Shown here: in pieces, positions 24,666 through 33,243 of the stretch
How the letters are laid out: every line of letters begins with the position of its first letter
Numbering within the stretch: the first letter of the stretch is position 1
Assembly: GCA_964387285.1 (NCBI GenBank)
Contig: CAYLWO010000007.1
Span: 62,001-126,000, forward strand
DNA: 64,000 bases
Source of the DNA: Anaerohabitans sp964387285
Lineage (GTDB): Bacteria > Zhuqueibacterota > Zhuqueibacteria > Residuimicrobiales > Residuimicrobiaceae
Direction: 5' to 3'
Program-made: the position numbers and the translations under genes
Notes under the pieces: generated by a model
What the model was told of the DNA's origin: nothing
The model's database searches: none
Seen by the model: only the letters and a program-made list of their open reading frames with translations

Positions 24666-27569
24666 TTAACGGATGATTACAAACTTTCTGAAAAAAGCCA
24701 CAGATTCCGTGGCGCCCGCGCTTGCCGGCGTCAAGTCCGCATGCACTTTGGCCCAATAGGTTCCACTGCTGACATATTGTCCACTGCTGTTTTTCAAATC
24801 CCACCAATTTTGCGCGACGCCATATTTGTCCTTGGGCACCGGTAAACCAGAGTTGAAAGCGAGATCAGCGCCGCGAATTTCGTGCACCAATTCGCCGGCC
24901 AGATTAAAAATTTCTATTTTGCGCACATTGAGTGAACCTGTACTGGAGGCGACGCGCAAGCTGAATTTGGCATGACGATCCTTATAGTATGGGTTGGGCG
25001 CTATTTCCACAATATAGGGTTGTTGTCCAAAATAGATATTGACATTGCCGCCGTTGCCGCTATCTTCCGGGACCGTCACGGATGCCGTTAACATGGTGTT
25101 GTCCGTATATTCAGCTGTAATGCGATGCCCGGGCTGTGATTCTATCCGATAGTTCTTAAAGATGCCGTTGTTGTCCTTGTAAACCGGCAGGCCAACCGTG
25201 CTGAGAAATTCACCGGTATCGTATTGTCCGGTGTTGGATGCAAGTTCGCTCAAGGTGACCAGTTCCTCATCCATTGTGGTCCGGTCATATACCGAAACAG
25301 TAACCGTCTCCTGAACCTTGGGACTGATGTTGCGATCGTACTCGCCTTTCAGGCGAAAATAAAGCAGATCGTCGAAATTGGCTTTGCTCTGGACGACGCC
25401 TTTGTTGTTCTCAATTGTCAGTAGCCCGGTTGTGTTTTTGATCACCAGGACCGTGTCGCGTGAAACATCCAGGCTGTTGTACAGGTCCTGATAACTGACG
25501 GTCAACACGTCGCGGTCGACCACTTCTAAAATTTGGTTGCCGGGATCTTTGTTGGCGGAAATCAACAACGGCACCGCGCTTTTGCTGAAAAAACCACCGG
25601 CAGGAAGAAGAGTTAGCGTCGTCTCGAGACTATCTTTGCTTTTTTGTGCACGAATTTTAACTTTATATTCCGATTGAAAAGGTTCCAGGTCCGCATCCTT
25701 AAGCAAAACGTAACAGCTATCCACCTTGTTTTCCTGAGCCGGAATAACCGTGGTGGCGCGATAATACCCGGCCTCGTACCCTCTCTTGTCAGTAAAGGCA
25801 ATGGTCGAGTTGGCGGCTGGAACGCTCTGATAGGAAATGGACCAGCTGTCCAGGATCGGTGAAACAGAAGCGTTGAGAGTGGACATATAGGCAATCAACG
25901 TTATCGCCTGGACATGATTCAAAGAAGAAAAATTTTGCAGATTAATAACATTGTCATCGTTAATCTTGGTCCACACAATCCGTTCCAGTCGTTGAAAATT
26001 CGCGGCATCATGGATGCGAATTTCCAAATTGATTTTATCGCGTTTTACCGGGTCCGTGGGGAGAATCGTTTTAAAAGACAACGTTTTCCATTTAGAAATG
26101 ATCCGGTCAGATTTTTGGGCAATGATCGGCGTATAAAAATAACCCTCTTTATCCACAGCATAATAATGATGTTTTACCTGCACATTGGTCAGTCGCGGCG
26201 TTTTAAGCGGATCATGGGTATGCAACAAGGCGCGGAATTGATAAAAACGATGTCCGTTATGGATGATATTGACGTCGACGCCGGATTGGGTGTAAAAATC
26301 CGTTGCCGACGTCCGGCCATACCATTTGGCGCCGGCCAGATCGCCAAGTGAATTGGCGGAACGGAGTTGCAGAGAAACCGCGGTAAGGCCGGCCAGGGTG
26401 TCGGCAGTCCAGGAGATCTGATCAAAGACCGATTCTTTGTTTTCGCCAAAATCATAGATGGCGGAAATCAACAGAGAATCGTTATAAGCCAAACGCCATG
26501 GATAATTGTCATACACCGCCAGGGTGCGGCCGTTTTCCAGACGATCGACGTCGCGCAGATTTTTCAGGCGCCGATGAAATTGCCAGACAATCTGGCCGCT
26601 TTGATTCACTTCAATGATGCGATTATTGCCGGCATCTGCGATGATCACATTGCCGTTGTCCAGGTAATCGGCATCCGACGGCAGCTTTAATCCTGTAGAC
26701 AAACTATCGGCCACGCCTTTAACGCCAAATTGCCAGAGAATGCTTTTACTGCTGCGATCAACCAAAATCACGCGATGATTGCCGCGATCGGTGACAAGAA
26801 TTTTTCCCGTTGCCACATATTGTATATCCACCGGCGAATTCAATTCTTCACTGCCCAGTTGCCAGAGAATATTATTGGTGTCTTCGTCAACAATGATTAC
26901 GCGGTTGTTGCCCTTGTCCGCAATGATGTATTCTTTGCTGTCCGGAATCCGTTCCGCGTCCTCGGGCTGTTTGAGCTGATTAAATCCATTGCCTTCGCGA
27001 TAATTCACATCGCCATATTGCCATTCGATCTTGCTGCTCTCTTTATTCACCTTGATGACGCGGTTGCGATCCTGATCCGTGATGACGACTTTAAAGAGTG
27101 AATTTTCCGACACCAAAAAGGCGTCGACCGGTTTGTTGAGATATTTCGCATCCGTGGGATCGGCGGCGCTTTGCGGAGGCGGAAAAGTAAAGGTCTGGCT
27201 GCTGGTGCGGGCATTGATCTCAAAAACACGCCGCCCCAATCCATCGGTGACCAGATATAAATCCTGGTCGCCCACTTTTCTGGCATCGATATCCTCTGCC
27301 GAAACCATGGGAATGGTGTTAGGCCACTGCCATTCCAGACCGGACAGGATGTAATCCAGGACCTCATCATCACCGGAAATTCCGTACAAGGGCTCCAGCG
27401 TAATGATATCCTTGATAAGAACGCCGGCTCCCGGGATAGTCTTTGTAAAGAGCGGGGTACCGTCTGTCCAGGTAGAATCGCTGCTCTGGCCAAATACGCT
27501 GACGGTCAAAAGTAAAAGTAGAATAATTGGCCGTGAGTGCAGCATTATTCCTGAATTACCTTTTTTCAT
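24666..27569 (-). CDS. Secreted NHL/PQQ-like beta-propeller protein with sorting-type C-terminus
   Basis: Secreted protein of 967 residues. Signal peptide about 9-30 (IILLLLLTVSVFGQ). Residues about 75-370 form a beta-propeller with repeated blades of the type IADKGNNRVIIVDE, VTDRGNHRVILVDR and IIADAGNNRIIEVN, alternating with ILWQLG/ILWQFG, an NHL or PQQ-like pattern. Later beta-rich repeats resemble Ig or lectin modules. The last 90 residues (VRKIEIFNLAGELVHEIRG; GQYVSSGTYWAKV) match the FlgD-like/type IX sorting fold. The start may be ATG 27569 or the ATG at 27545, which has AGGAAT close by. It sits directly upstream of the PorV-OmpA-AMIN gene, so export and anchoring of this protein by that partner is a reasonable hypothesis. 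Confidence 0.82.
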   Translation of the reverse strand: MKKGNSGIMLHSRPIILLLLLTVSVFGQSSDSTWTDGTPLFTKTIPGAGVLIKDIITLEPLYGISGDDEVLDYILSGLEWQWPNTIPMVSAEDIDARKVGDQDLYLVTDGLGRRVFEINARTSSQTFTFPPPQSAADPTDAKYLNKPVDAFLVSENSLFKVVITDQDRNRVIKVNKESSKIEWQYGDVNYREGNGFNQLKQPEDAERIPDSKEYIIADKGNNRVIIVDEDTNNILWQLGSEELNSPVDIQYVATGKILVTDRGNHRVILVDRSSKSILWQFGVKGVADSLSTGLKLPSDADYLDNGNVIIADAGNNRIIEVNQSGQIVWQFHRRLKNLRDVDRLENGRTLAVYDNYPWRLAYNDSLLISAIYDFGENKESVFDQISWTADTLAGLTAVSLQLRSANSLGDLAGAKWYGRTSATDFYTQSGVDVNIIHNGHRFYQFRALLHTHDPLKTPRLTNVQVKHHYYAVDKEGYFYTPIIAQKSDRIISKWKTLSFKTILPTDPVKRDKINLEIRIHDAANFQRLERIVWTKINDDNVINLQNFSSLNHVQAITLIAYMSTLNASVSPILDSWSISYQSVPAANSTIAFTDKRGYEAGYYRATTVIPAQENKVDSCYVLLKDADLEPFQSEYKVKIRAQKSKDSLETTLTLLPAGGFFSKSAVPLLISANKDPGNQILEVVDRDVLTVSYQDLYNSLDVSRDTVLVIKNTTGLLTIENNKGVVQSKANFDDLLYFRLKGEYDRNISPKVQETVTVSVYDRTTMDEELVTLSELASNTGQYDTGEFLSTVGLPVYKDNNGIFKNYRIESQPGHRITAEYTDNTMLTASVTVPEDSGNGGNVNIYFGQQPYIVEIAPNPYYKDRHAKFSLRVASSTGSLNVRKIEIFNLAGELVHEIRGADLAFNSGLPVPKDKYGVAQNWWDLKNSSGQYVSSGTYWAKVHADLTPASAGATESVAFFRKFVIIR

Positions 27570-27771
27570 ATTGAATCCGCCTCTGTTTATCCAAGTGGTT
27601 TTATTAAATAATAAATTATTTACAAAGTACGAAAAAAAAACGGCTCTATCAAGATATATTTAATAATATCAAGCTTCTAAAAGCCTTCAATTTTTACTTT
27701 TGTGATCCAGAGCAAAAAGATGCAAAAGCGCAGGTTGCAGGAGTTTTAAATGCCGGAACATGGTGGCAGCG

Positions 27772-28686
27772 TCAATTTTTTTTATGAGCGCTGATCAGAG
27801 CGCCCAATGCGATAGAAAGAAATTTAACTGGTTCACTGTCAGCACGGCTGGTCAGAATAATGGGTACGCGTGCGCCCAGTATCACGCCGGCGGCCTGAGC
27901 GCCGGATATATAGCATAACGTTTTGTAGAATACATTAGCCGACACAATATCCGGCATGATCAGAATATCCGCATCGCCAGCCACCGGACTTTTTAATCCC
28001 TTTACTTCGCAGGATTTTGCACTGACGGCATTATCCAAAGCCAAGGGTCCATCTACAATACAATTCTTAATCTGCCCTCTGGCAGCCATTTGTGAAATCA
28101 TTGCATACTCACCGGTGCACGGCATAGACTCATAATTTACTTTTTCCACTGCAGCGATCAGCGCCGCTTTCGGCATGGCGATGCCCAGTTGCAGGGCAGC
28201 CTGTATGGCATTTTCCAAAATGGCTACTTTGGCCTGCAAATCCGGCGTAATATTCATGGCGGCATCAGACATGAGCAAAAGTTTATGAAAGTTCGGCACT
28301 TCAAAGACGCCCAAGTGAGATAAGAGTTTGCCTGAACGCAGTCCCTGTTCCTTATCCAACACGCCTTTGAGCAGGGTCGCTGTATTGCATTTGCCCTTCA
28401 TCAGCGTATCGGCTAATTGCTCTCGAATCAGACTTATGGCAACTGCAACCGATTGCTGCTCTGTATCGGCTGGAATTATATCAAATTGTCCGATTTGAAT
28501 ATCGTGCTCGTCAGCGCACCTCAATATTTCATCTTTATTTCCGACAAGGACCGCATCTGCGATTCCTTGCTGATAGGCATGCGCGAGTGCGCGCAGAACA
28601 TCGTCTTCTTCAGCCATGGCTACAGCAATGGTTTTGCGCGGTTTGTCTTTAATCGTGGTCAAAATGTCGGCAAATGATTTAACCAT
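27772..28686 (-). CDS. ptb: Phosphate butyryltransferase
   Basis: Transfers acyl groups between acyl-CoA and phosphate (butyryl-CoA or branched acyl-CoA to acyl phosphate), feeding butyrate kinase for ATP synthesis. At 304 residues it has the length of Ptb rather than Pta. Visible signatures are MKGKCNTATLLKGVL, LLMSDAAMNITPDL, IVDGPLALDNAVSAKS and DILIMPDIVSANVFYKTL, all typical of the PTA/PTB family. Partner kinase buk lies 684 nt upstream in the same orientation, with a vapBC pair between them, so the usual ptb-buk operon is interrupted but probably still co-transcribed. Confidence 0.93.
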   Translation of the reverse strand: MVKSFADILTTIKDKPRKTIAVAMAEEDDVLRALAHAYQQGIADAVLVGNKDEILRCADEHDIQIGQFDIIPADTEQQSVAVAISLIREQLADTLMKGKCNTATLLKGVLDKEQGLRSGKLLSHLGVFEVPNFHKLLLMSDAAMNITPDLQAKVAILENAIQAALQLGIAMPKAALIAAVEKVNYESMPCTGEYAMISQMAARGQIKNCIVDGPLALDNAVSAKSCEVKGLKSPVAGDADILIMPDIVSANVFYKTLCYISGAQAAGVILGARVPIILTSRADSEPVKFLSIALGALISAHKKN

Positions 28687-28698
28687 AAAGCTCTTTCG

Positions 28699-29106
28699 TT
28701 AAACGCGCGGTTGGGCTAATTTGATCGGCAAAAATTCGGTATAAATTTCAAAACATTTATCCGTAGTTAAGATAGGCATAGAACACCGAACAGATGCGGC
28801 ACAGATCAGATATTGCGTCAAAGTGCCTGACACTTCATGACTGTTGCAAATTCGATAATAATCAGCTGCCAGTTCATAATCTGCGGTTTTAATCGCCAAA
28901 TCCGGGAACTCGGCCAATGTCTGTTTAACCAGATCGTACTGTTCCTTTTTTTTAATGGTGGAAAGCAAGGCAAAGCGAATGGGACCCATCATTTGAACGC
29001 GCACTTCTTTGATCAGTTCATGCAGTTCTTTAATGTAGGGCGAATTGCGGTTACCCCCTTTAATGAGCGCCAAAGCCCATACACTGGTGTCGACACACAC
29101 TTTCAT
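28699..29106 (-). CDS. vapC: VapC-like PIN-domain protein with degraded active site
   Basis: PIN-domain ribonuclease toxin of a type II system, 135 residues. The N-terminal VCVDTSVWALAL supplies the first Asp (Asp6) and ILTTDKCFEIY a late Asp (Asp116). However, the usual Glu in the G-P-x-R-x-E motif is Ala46 (GPIRFALL), and the usual Asp before the LI-x-A helix is Gln98 (TQYLICAAS). Two of the four metal-coordinating acids are therefore missing, and nuclease activity is doubtful. The ATG overlaps the vapB stop by 4 nt (ATGA), the normal toxin-antitoxin arrangement. The pair sits between ptb and buk. Confidence 0.85.
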   Translation of the reverse strand: MKVCVDTSVWALALIKGGNRNSPYIKELHELIKEVRVQMMGPIRFALLSTIKKKEQYDLVKQTLAEFPDLAIKTADYELAADYYRICNSHEVSGTLTQYLICAASVRCSMPILTTDKCFEIYTEFLPIKLAQPRV

Positions 29107-29303
29107 CTATGCAACCGCTGCTTTTTTGATTCAGAGTCAGAATCGCATTCAATTTCGTGAAACAAGGTGGTAATTTCAATCTGTTTTCGACGTTGAATGT
29201 ACTCTTGCAGAGCTTCGGTCACCGCTGCTTTCTTTGTTTTGTGTTTGCCGATTTTTTGCGCCGCCTTGATCAACTCGTCATCTATAGCCAGATTTGTTGG
29301 CAT
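29103..29303 (-). CDS. vapB: VapB-type antitoxin
   Basis: Small 66-residue antitoxin of the VapB family with an N-terminal ribbon-helix-helix-like segment: NLAIDDELIKAAQKIGKHKT followed by KKAAVTEALQEYI, the typical pattern that binds operator DNA as a dimer and autoregulates the pair. The C-terminus (LFHEIECDSDSESKK) is acidic and would wrap the PIN-domain partner. GGAGGG lies 6 nt before ATG 29303. It overlaps vapC by 4 nt. Confidence 0.88.
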   Translation of the reverse strand: MPTNLAIDDELIKAAQKIGKHKTKKAAVTEALQEYIQRRKQIEITTLFHEIECDSDSESKKQRLHR

Positions 29304-29369
29304 ACAGCCCTCCCTCTGGCCATAATTTACACATTCAAATGTGTAAAGTCAAGTAAAAAGTGAGGTAAC

Positions 29370-30443
29370 TTATTGTGGTGAGTATTGTTGCGGGGCTTCT
29401 TCGTTGCGCAGTACACGTAAGGCGCCCAATGCCAAAGCCTCCAACTCTTCTTCGCCAGGAAGAATAAGAACCGGTGCAATAAATTTTACCCGTTCTTTTA
29501 TCTGTTCACTGAAGGTGTTGTTATGCGCAATGCCGCCGGTAAGAACAATGGCATCCACTTTACCCGACATAACCGTTGCCTGAGCGCCAATCTCTTTGGC
29601 GACCTGATAAGCCATAGCTTGCAGGACTTGTCCTGCCAGTTCGTTGCCTTCAATGCTCATCTGCTCAATTTGGCGAATATCATTACTGCCCAGATAGGCC
29701 ACAGCTCCGCCCTTTCCGGTGATCATTTTTTGAACTTCTTTAAGAGTTTTTTCGCCGGAAAAGCACAATCTGGCCAGATCGCCGGCCGGCAAGGTGCCGC
29801 TGCGTTCAGGTGAAAAGGGGCCTTCGCCATCCAACGCATTATTGACATCAATGGCTTTGCCATGAAAGTGACTGGCCACAGAGATTCCTCCTCCCAGGTG
29901 AGCAACAATCAGGTTTAAATCGTGGTAATTTTGACCCAATTGTTTTGCAGCCCGGCGGCCCATGGCTTTATGATTCAAAGCATGAAAAATACTCTTCCGC
30001 GGCAATAAGGGGTGGCCAGAAAAACGCGCCAGGGATTCGAGTTCATCTACAACCACCGGGTCCACAATAAATGCCGGTTTTTGGTGCAGAGCAGCCATTT
30101 TTTGTGCAAGTATGGCGCCGAGATTAGAGGCGTGTTCTCCATATTTAGCGGCAATCAGATCTTTAACCATCCGGTCGTTGACAAGAAAAGTTCCTCCAGG
30201 CATGGGCGAAAGTAAGCCGCCTCTGCCAACAAAAGCATCAATCTCTTTTTGCTCGATATTATTTTTGGCCATAAATGCCGTCATGGTCTGTAAACGCAGC
30301 TCCAACTGGTCAATAATATGAGGAAAAGCGGACAGTTGCTCGGTCGAATGGTGTAAATTTTGCGAGAAAAGCTCCTGTTCATCCTCGAAAAGTCCAATTT
30401 TAGTCGAAGTTGAACCGGGATTGATGGCAAGTATGCGATACAC
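29370..30443 (-). CDS. buk: Butyrate kinase
   Basis: ASKHA-fold acetate/butyrate kinase of 357 residues that makes ATP and a short-chain acid from acyl phosphate. Phosphate-1 loop ILAINPGSTSTKIGLF is at the N-terminus; VGRGGLLSPMPGG, VAHLGGGISVASH and VLTGGIAHNN are the other family signatures. The start is GTG at 30443 with AGAGGAG 6-7 nt upstream. It precedes vapBC and ptb on the same strand and follows apt by 10 nt. Together with Ptb it suggests substrate-level ATP formation from butyryl- or branched-chain acyl-CoA, or the reverse activation of acids. Confidence 0.95.
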   Translation of the reverse strand: MYRILAINPGSTSTKIGLFEDEQELFSQNLHHSTEQLSAFPHIIDQLELRLQTMTAFMAKNNIEQKEIDAFVGRGGLLSPMPGGTFLVNDRMVKDLIAAKYGEHASNLGAILAQKMAALHQKPAFIVDPVVVDELESLARFSGHPLLPRKSIFHALNHKAMGRRAAKQLGQNYHDLNLIVAHLGGGISVASHFHGKAIDVNNALDGEGPFSPERSGTLPAGDLARLCFSGEKTLKEVQKMITGKGGAVAYLGSNDIRQIEQMSIEGNELAGQVLQAMAYQVAKEIGAQATVMSGKVDAIVLTGGIAHNNTFSEQIKERVKFIAPVLILPGEEELEALALGALRVLRNEEAPQQYSPQ

Positions 30444-30453
30444 GACAACTCCT

Positions 30454-30978
30454 CTATTTTTCCTCTAGTACATGCACCAATGATTCCACGCGCAGGTCGC
30501 CCAATTTTGCGCGGCCGTGAAGAAAATCCAATTCAATAAGAAAGCAGGCAGCGATGGGTACCGCGCCGGCTTGACGGATCAATTTTTCCGTAGCCGCAAC
30601 CGTACCGCCCGTGGCCAAAAGGTCATCTGCAATCAGGACTTTTTGACCGGGTTGCAGGGCATCAATGTGCATCTCTAAAACATCGGTGCCGTATTCAAGC
30701 TCATAGGTTTGTCGGTTGGTCTTGTAAGGCAGCTTTCCTGGTTTACGCACCGGCACAAAACCAATGCCCCAACTGTGCGCCAGAATACTGCCAAAGATAA
30801 AACCGCGTGATTCGATGCCGACTACCACATCCAATCTTTCATTATCAAATAATCTTTTCATCTGCGCTATGGCTTCTTGCAAAGCCTGGCCATCTTGTAG
30901 CAAGGTGGTGATATCCTTGAACACAATGCCTTTTTTCGGGAAATCCGGCACACTTCTTATTTTTTCTGACAGGTTCAT
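30454..30978 (-). CDS. apt: Adenine phosphoribosyltransferase
   Basis: Purine salvage enzyme that makes AMP from adenine and PRPP, 174 residues as usual. N-terminal SVPDFPKKGIVFKDIT is the Apt signature and VLIADDLLATGGTVAA is the PRPP-binding loop; IESRGFIFGSILAH contributes to the base site. AAAGGTGAAAAA precedes ATG 30978. It lies between asnS and buk on one strand. Confidence 0.97.
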   Translation of the reverse strand: MNLSEKIRSVPDFPKKGIVFKDITTLLQDGQALQEAIAQMKRLFDNERLDVVVGIESRGFIFGSILAHSWGIGFVPVRKPGKLPYKTNRQTYELEYGTDVLEMHIDALQPGQKVLIADDLLATGGTVAATEKLIRQAGAVPIAACFLIELDFLHGRAKLGDLRVESLVHVLEEK

Positions 30979-31036
30979 TTTTTCACCTTTCCATTACGCT
31001 GGCGCCAGCCAACACGGTTCGCTTTTTTTCTTAAAT

Positions 31037-32332
31037 TTACGGATAGATGCGCGACATGGTTCGCGGAAACGGTATGGTCTCGCGAATGTGTTTCAGACCG
31101 CAGAGCCAGGTTACGGTGCGTTCAATGCCCATGCCAAAACCGGCATGCGGCACAGATCCGTATTTGCGCAAATCCAGATACCAGGCAAAGGCCTCTTCCG
31201 GCAGTTTGTGCTCTTTGATTTTGTGTAAAAGCACATCCAAATTGTCTTCACGCTGTGCACCGCCAATGATTTCACCATAGCCTTCAGGGGCCAACATATC
31301 CACACAAAGAACCCGATTAGGCCGATCGGGATCCGCTTTCATATAAAAGGCCTTGACTGCAGCGGGATAACGGGTGATCATTAATGGACGATCGTACTTT
31401 TGCGATAAAATAGTTTCATCCGGCGCACCAAAATCGTCCTCGTCGATAAAAGCAGGATTCTCTTTTTTCAATATTTCCGCGGCCTGATCATAGGTCATAC
31501 GCGGAAAAGGGGGACGAATCGCTTCCAACGGCTTGATATCTCTTTCCAGTCTTTCCAATTCCGCACGGCGATTTTCCAGCACCCGCTCCACAATCCGGGA
31601 CACCAGACCTTCGGCAATCTGCATATCCTGCTCCAGATCGCAAAACGCCATCTCCGGTTCGATCATCCAGAACTCGGTCAGGTGGCGCCTGGTTTTGGAT
31701 TTCTCAGCGCGAAAAGTCGGACCAAAACAATAGACTTTGCCAAATGCCATGGCTGCGGCTTCCATATAAAGTTGACCACTTTGCGTTAAATAGGCTTTGG
31801 AGTCAAAATAATTGGTTTCAAAAAGCGTGGTTGTGCCTTCACATGCTGCGGGTGTAAAAATGGGCGCATCAATTAAAGTAAAGCCTAATCCATCAAAATA
31901 ATCGCGACATGCCTTAATCACTTCATGTCTTACTTTCATGATCGCATGCTGCAAATTCGAACGCAGCCATAAATGTCTGTTTTCCATGAGAAAATCGATA
32001 CCATGGTCTTTGGGGGATATGGGATATTCCGGCGCGATTTGTAAAATCGTCAATTCTTGTGCTTGCAATTCAAAGCCACCTTTGGCACGTTTGTCTTCTG
32101 TGACAGTACCGGTAATCGTAACCGAGCTTTCCAGCGACAGTTGCAGACTTGCTTCAAAGGCAGCATCACCGACGGTATCGCGGAAAAGCACGGCCTGAAT
32201 GATGCCGCTGCCGTCGCGAAGCATGATAAAATGCAGCTTGCCTTTATGAGTATGATTATAAACCCATCCTTGAATTGTAACTTGCTGACCCAAATACCTG
32301 CCAATGTGGGCAATATCACTAATAGGCGTCAT
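31037..32332 (-). CDS. asnS: Asparagine--tRNA ligase
   Basis: Class IIb aminoacyl-tRNA synthetase of 431 residues charging tRNA-Asn. An N-terminal OB-fold anticodon domain (VTIQGWVYNHTHKGKLHFIM) is followed by class II motif 2 (FRAEKSKTRRHLTEFWMIEP) and motif 3 (GFGMGIERTVTWLCG). The choice of AsnS over AspS rests on overall length, the missing GAD insertion, and the Glu-Pro-Glu after motif 2. AAAGGAAACGAG precedes ATG 32332. It follows the universal stress protein gene by 17 nt. Confidence 0.95.
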   Translation of the reverse strand: MTPISDIAHIGRYLGQQVTIQGWVYNHTHKGKLHFIMLRDGSGIIQAVLFRDTVGDAAFEASLQLSLESSVTITGTVTEDKRAKGGFELQAQELTILQIAPEYPISPKDHGIDFLMENRHLWLRSNLQHAIMKVRHEVIKACRDYFDGLGFTLIDAPIFTPAACEGTTTLFETNYFDSKAYLTQSGQLYMEAAAMAFGKVYCFGPTFRAEKSKTRRHLTEFWMIEPEMAFCDLEQDMQIAEGLVSRIVERVLENRRAELERLERDIKPLEAIRPPFPRMTYDQAAEILKKENPAFIDEDDFGAPDETILSQKYDRPLMITRYPAAVKAFYMKADPDRPNRVLCVDMLAPEGYGEIIGGAQREDNLDVLLHKIKEHKLPEEAFAWYLDLRKYGSVPHAGFGMGIERTVTWLCGLKHIRETIPFPRTMSRIYP

Positions 32333-32349
32333 CTCGTTTCCTTTCCTTC

Positions 32350-33186
32350 TTATTTTGCCAGTAATACCGGGCTTAATGAAAATCTAAGTATGTGTTCTGT
32401 GGTACTGCCGAGGATCGCCTCACGTATTCGTGAATGACCGAATGCGCCGATGGCGATCAAGTCGATTTCATTCGTCTGCGCGAAATGGACCATTTCTTTA
32501 CCTGGATCGCCGGGAATCACCAGCGAACTCATTTTTATAGAGTAACTGCTCAAATAATCCTTCGCTTCCTGACAGCAGCTTTCACCGAAATCCTTGTCGT
32601 TCGTCACTGAGATAATCATCACCTCGGCCTGGCAGCCTTCCGCCATTTGCGCGGTGATTTGCAGTGCTTTGCCGGCATGATCGCTGCCATCATAGCCCAG
32701 GAGAATTTTGCTGCATGGCCGCGCGCTTTTTTTGACCACCAGCAACGGTTTGGTCAGATTGCGGCTTATCGCCTGTACGGTCGCGCCTAACTCGTCATTG
32801 TCCCAGCGCTCAAATTCACCACGCTTGCCCATGATGACCAGATCGGCAATTTGCGACTTTTCCAACAACTGCTCGACCGGCGAACCGACCAATTTTTCCG
32901 TCTTGAAATTTACCTTTTCCTTGGTCAGCAATTCACTGCATTTTTCCAGTATTTTATCGCATTTTTCATCCAGGATATTCAGTGATTCATCCTGGTAAAC
33001 ACCGGAGGGCACGATGGTGACAAACCCATCGGCGCCAATCGCCGAAGCCCATTCAAATATGCGAACGTCCACCACTGTGACCACGTTTATGCGACTGGTA
33101 AAACATCTTGCCAGAGCAACGGCATGATTAAGCACCGATTCCGTATATGCGGAACCGTCGACTGCGATCATGATATTTTTAAACAT
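32350..33186 (-). CDS. Tandem universal stress protein (two UspA domains)
   Basis: Cytoplasmic stress protein of 278 residues made of two UspA-type alpha/beta domains, about 1-145 and 150-278. Each starts with a typical strand: NIMIAVDGSAYTESVLNHAV and KILLGYDGSDHAGKALQI. The second domain keeps the ATP-binding G-x2-G-x9-G-S/T pattern in GAFGHSRIREAILGSTTEH; in the first this motif is modified (MGKRGEFERWDNDELGATV), so only the second may bind ATP. AAAGGAG lies ahead of ATG 33186. It sits between gpsA and asnS. Confidence 0.93.
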   Translation of the reverse strand: MFKNIMIAVDGSAYTESVLNHAVALARCFTSRINVVTVVDVRIFEWASAIGADGFVTIVPSGVYQDESLNILDEKCDKILEKCSELLTKEKVNFKTEKLVGSPVEQLLEKSQIADLVIMGKRGEFERWDNDELGATVQAISRNLTKPLLVVKKSARPCSKILLGYDGSDHAGKALQITAQMAEGCQAEVMIISVTNDKDFGESCCQEAKDYLSSYSIKMSSLVIPGDPGKEMVHFAQTNEIDLIAIGAFGHSRIREAILGSTTEHILRFSLSPVLLAK

Positions 33187-33243
33187 GACATGCTCCTTTC
33201 CTGAATAAAAAAAAAGGATCGATCGCTCTGCCGGTTGAACAGG

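Noticed and set aside
33207..33228. Possible terminator between gpsA and the stress protein gene
   Set aside because: There is a run of nine A/T bases, but the nearby GATCGATC stem is short and AT-rich, so I did not call it.
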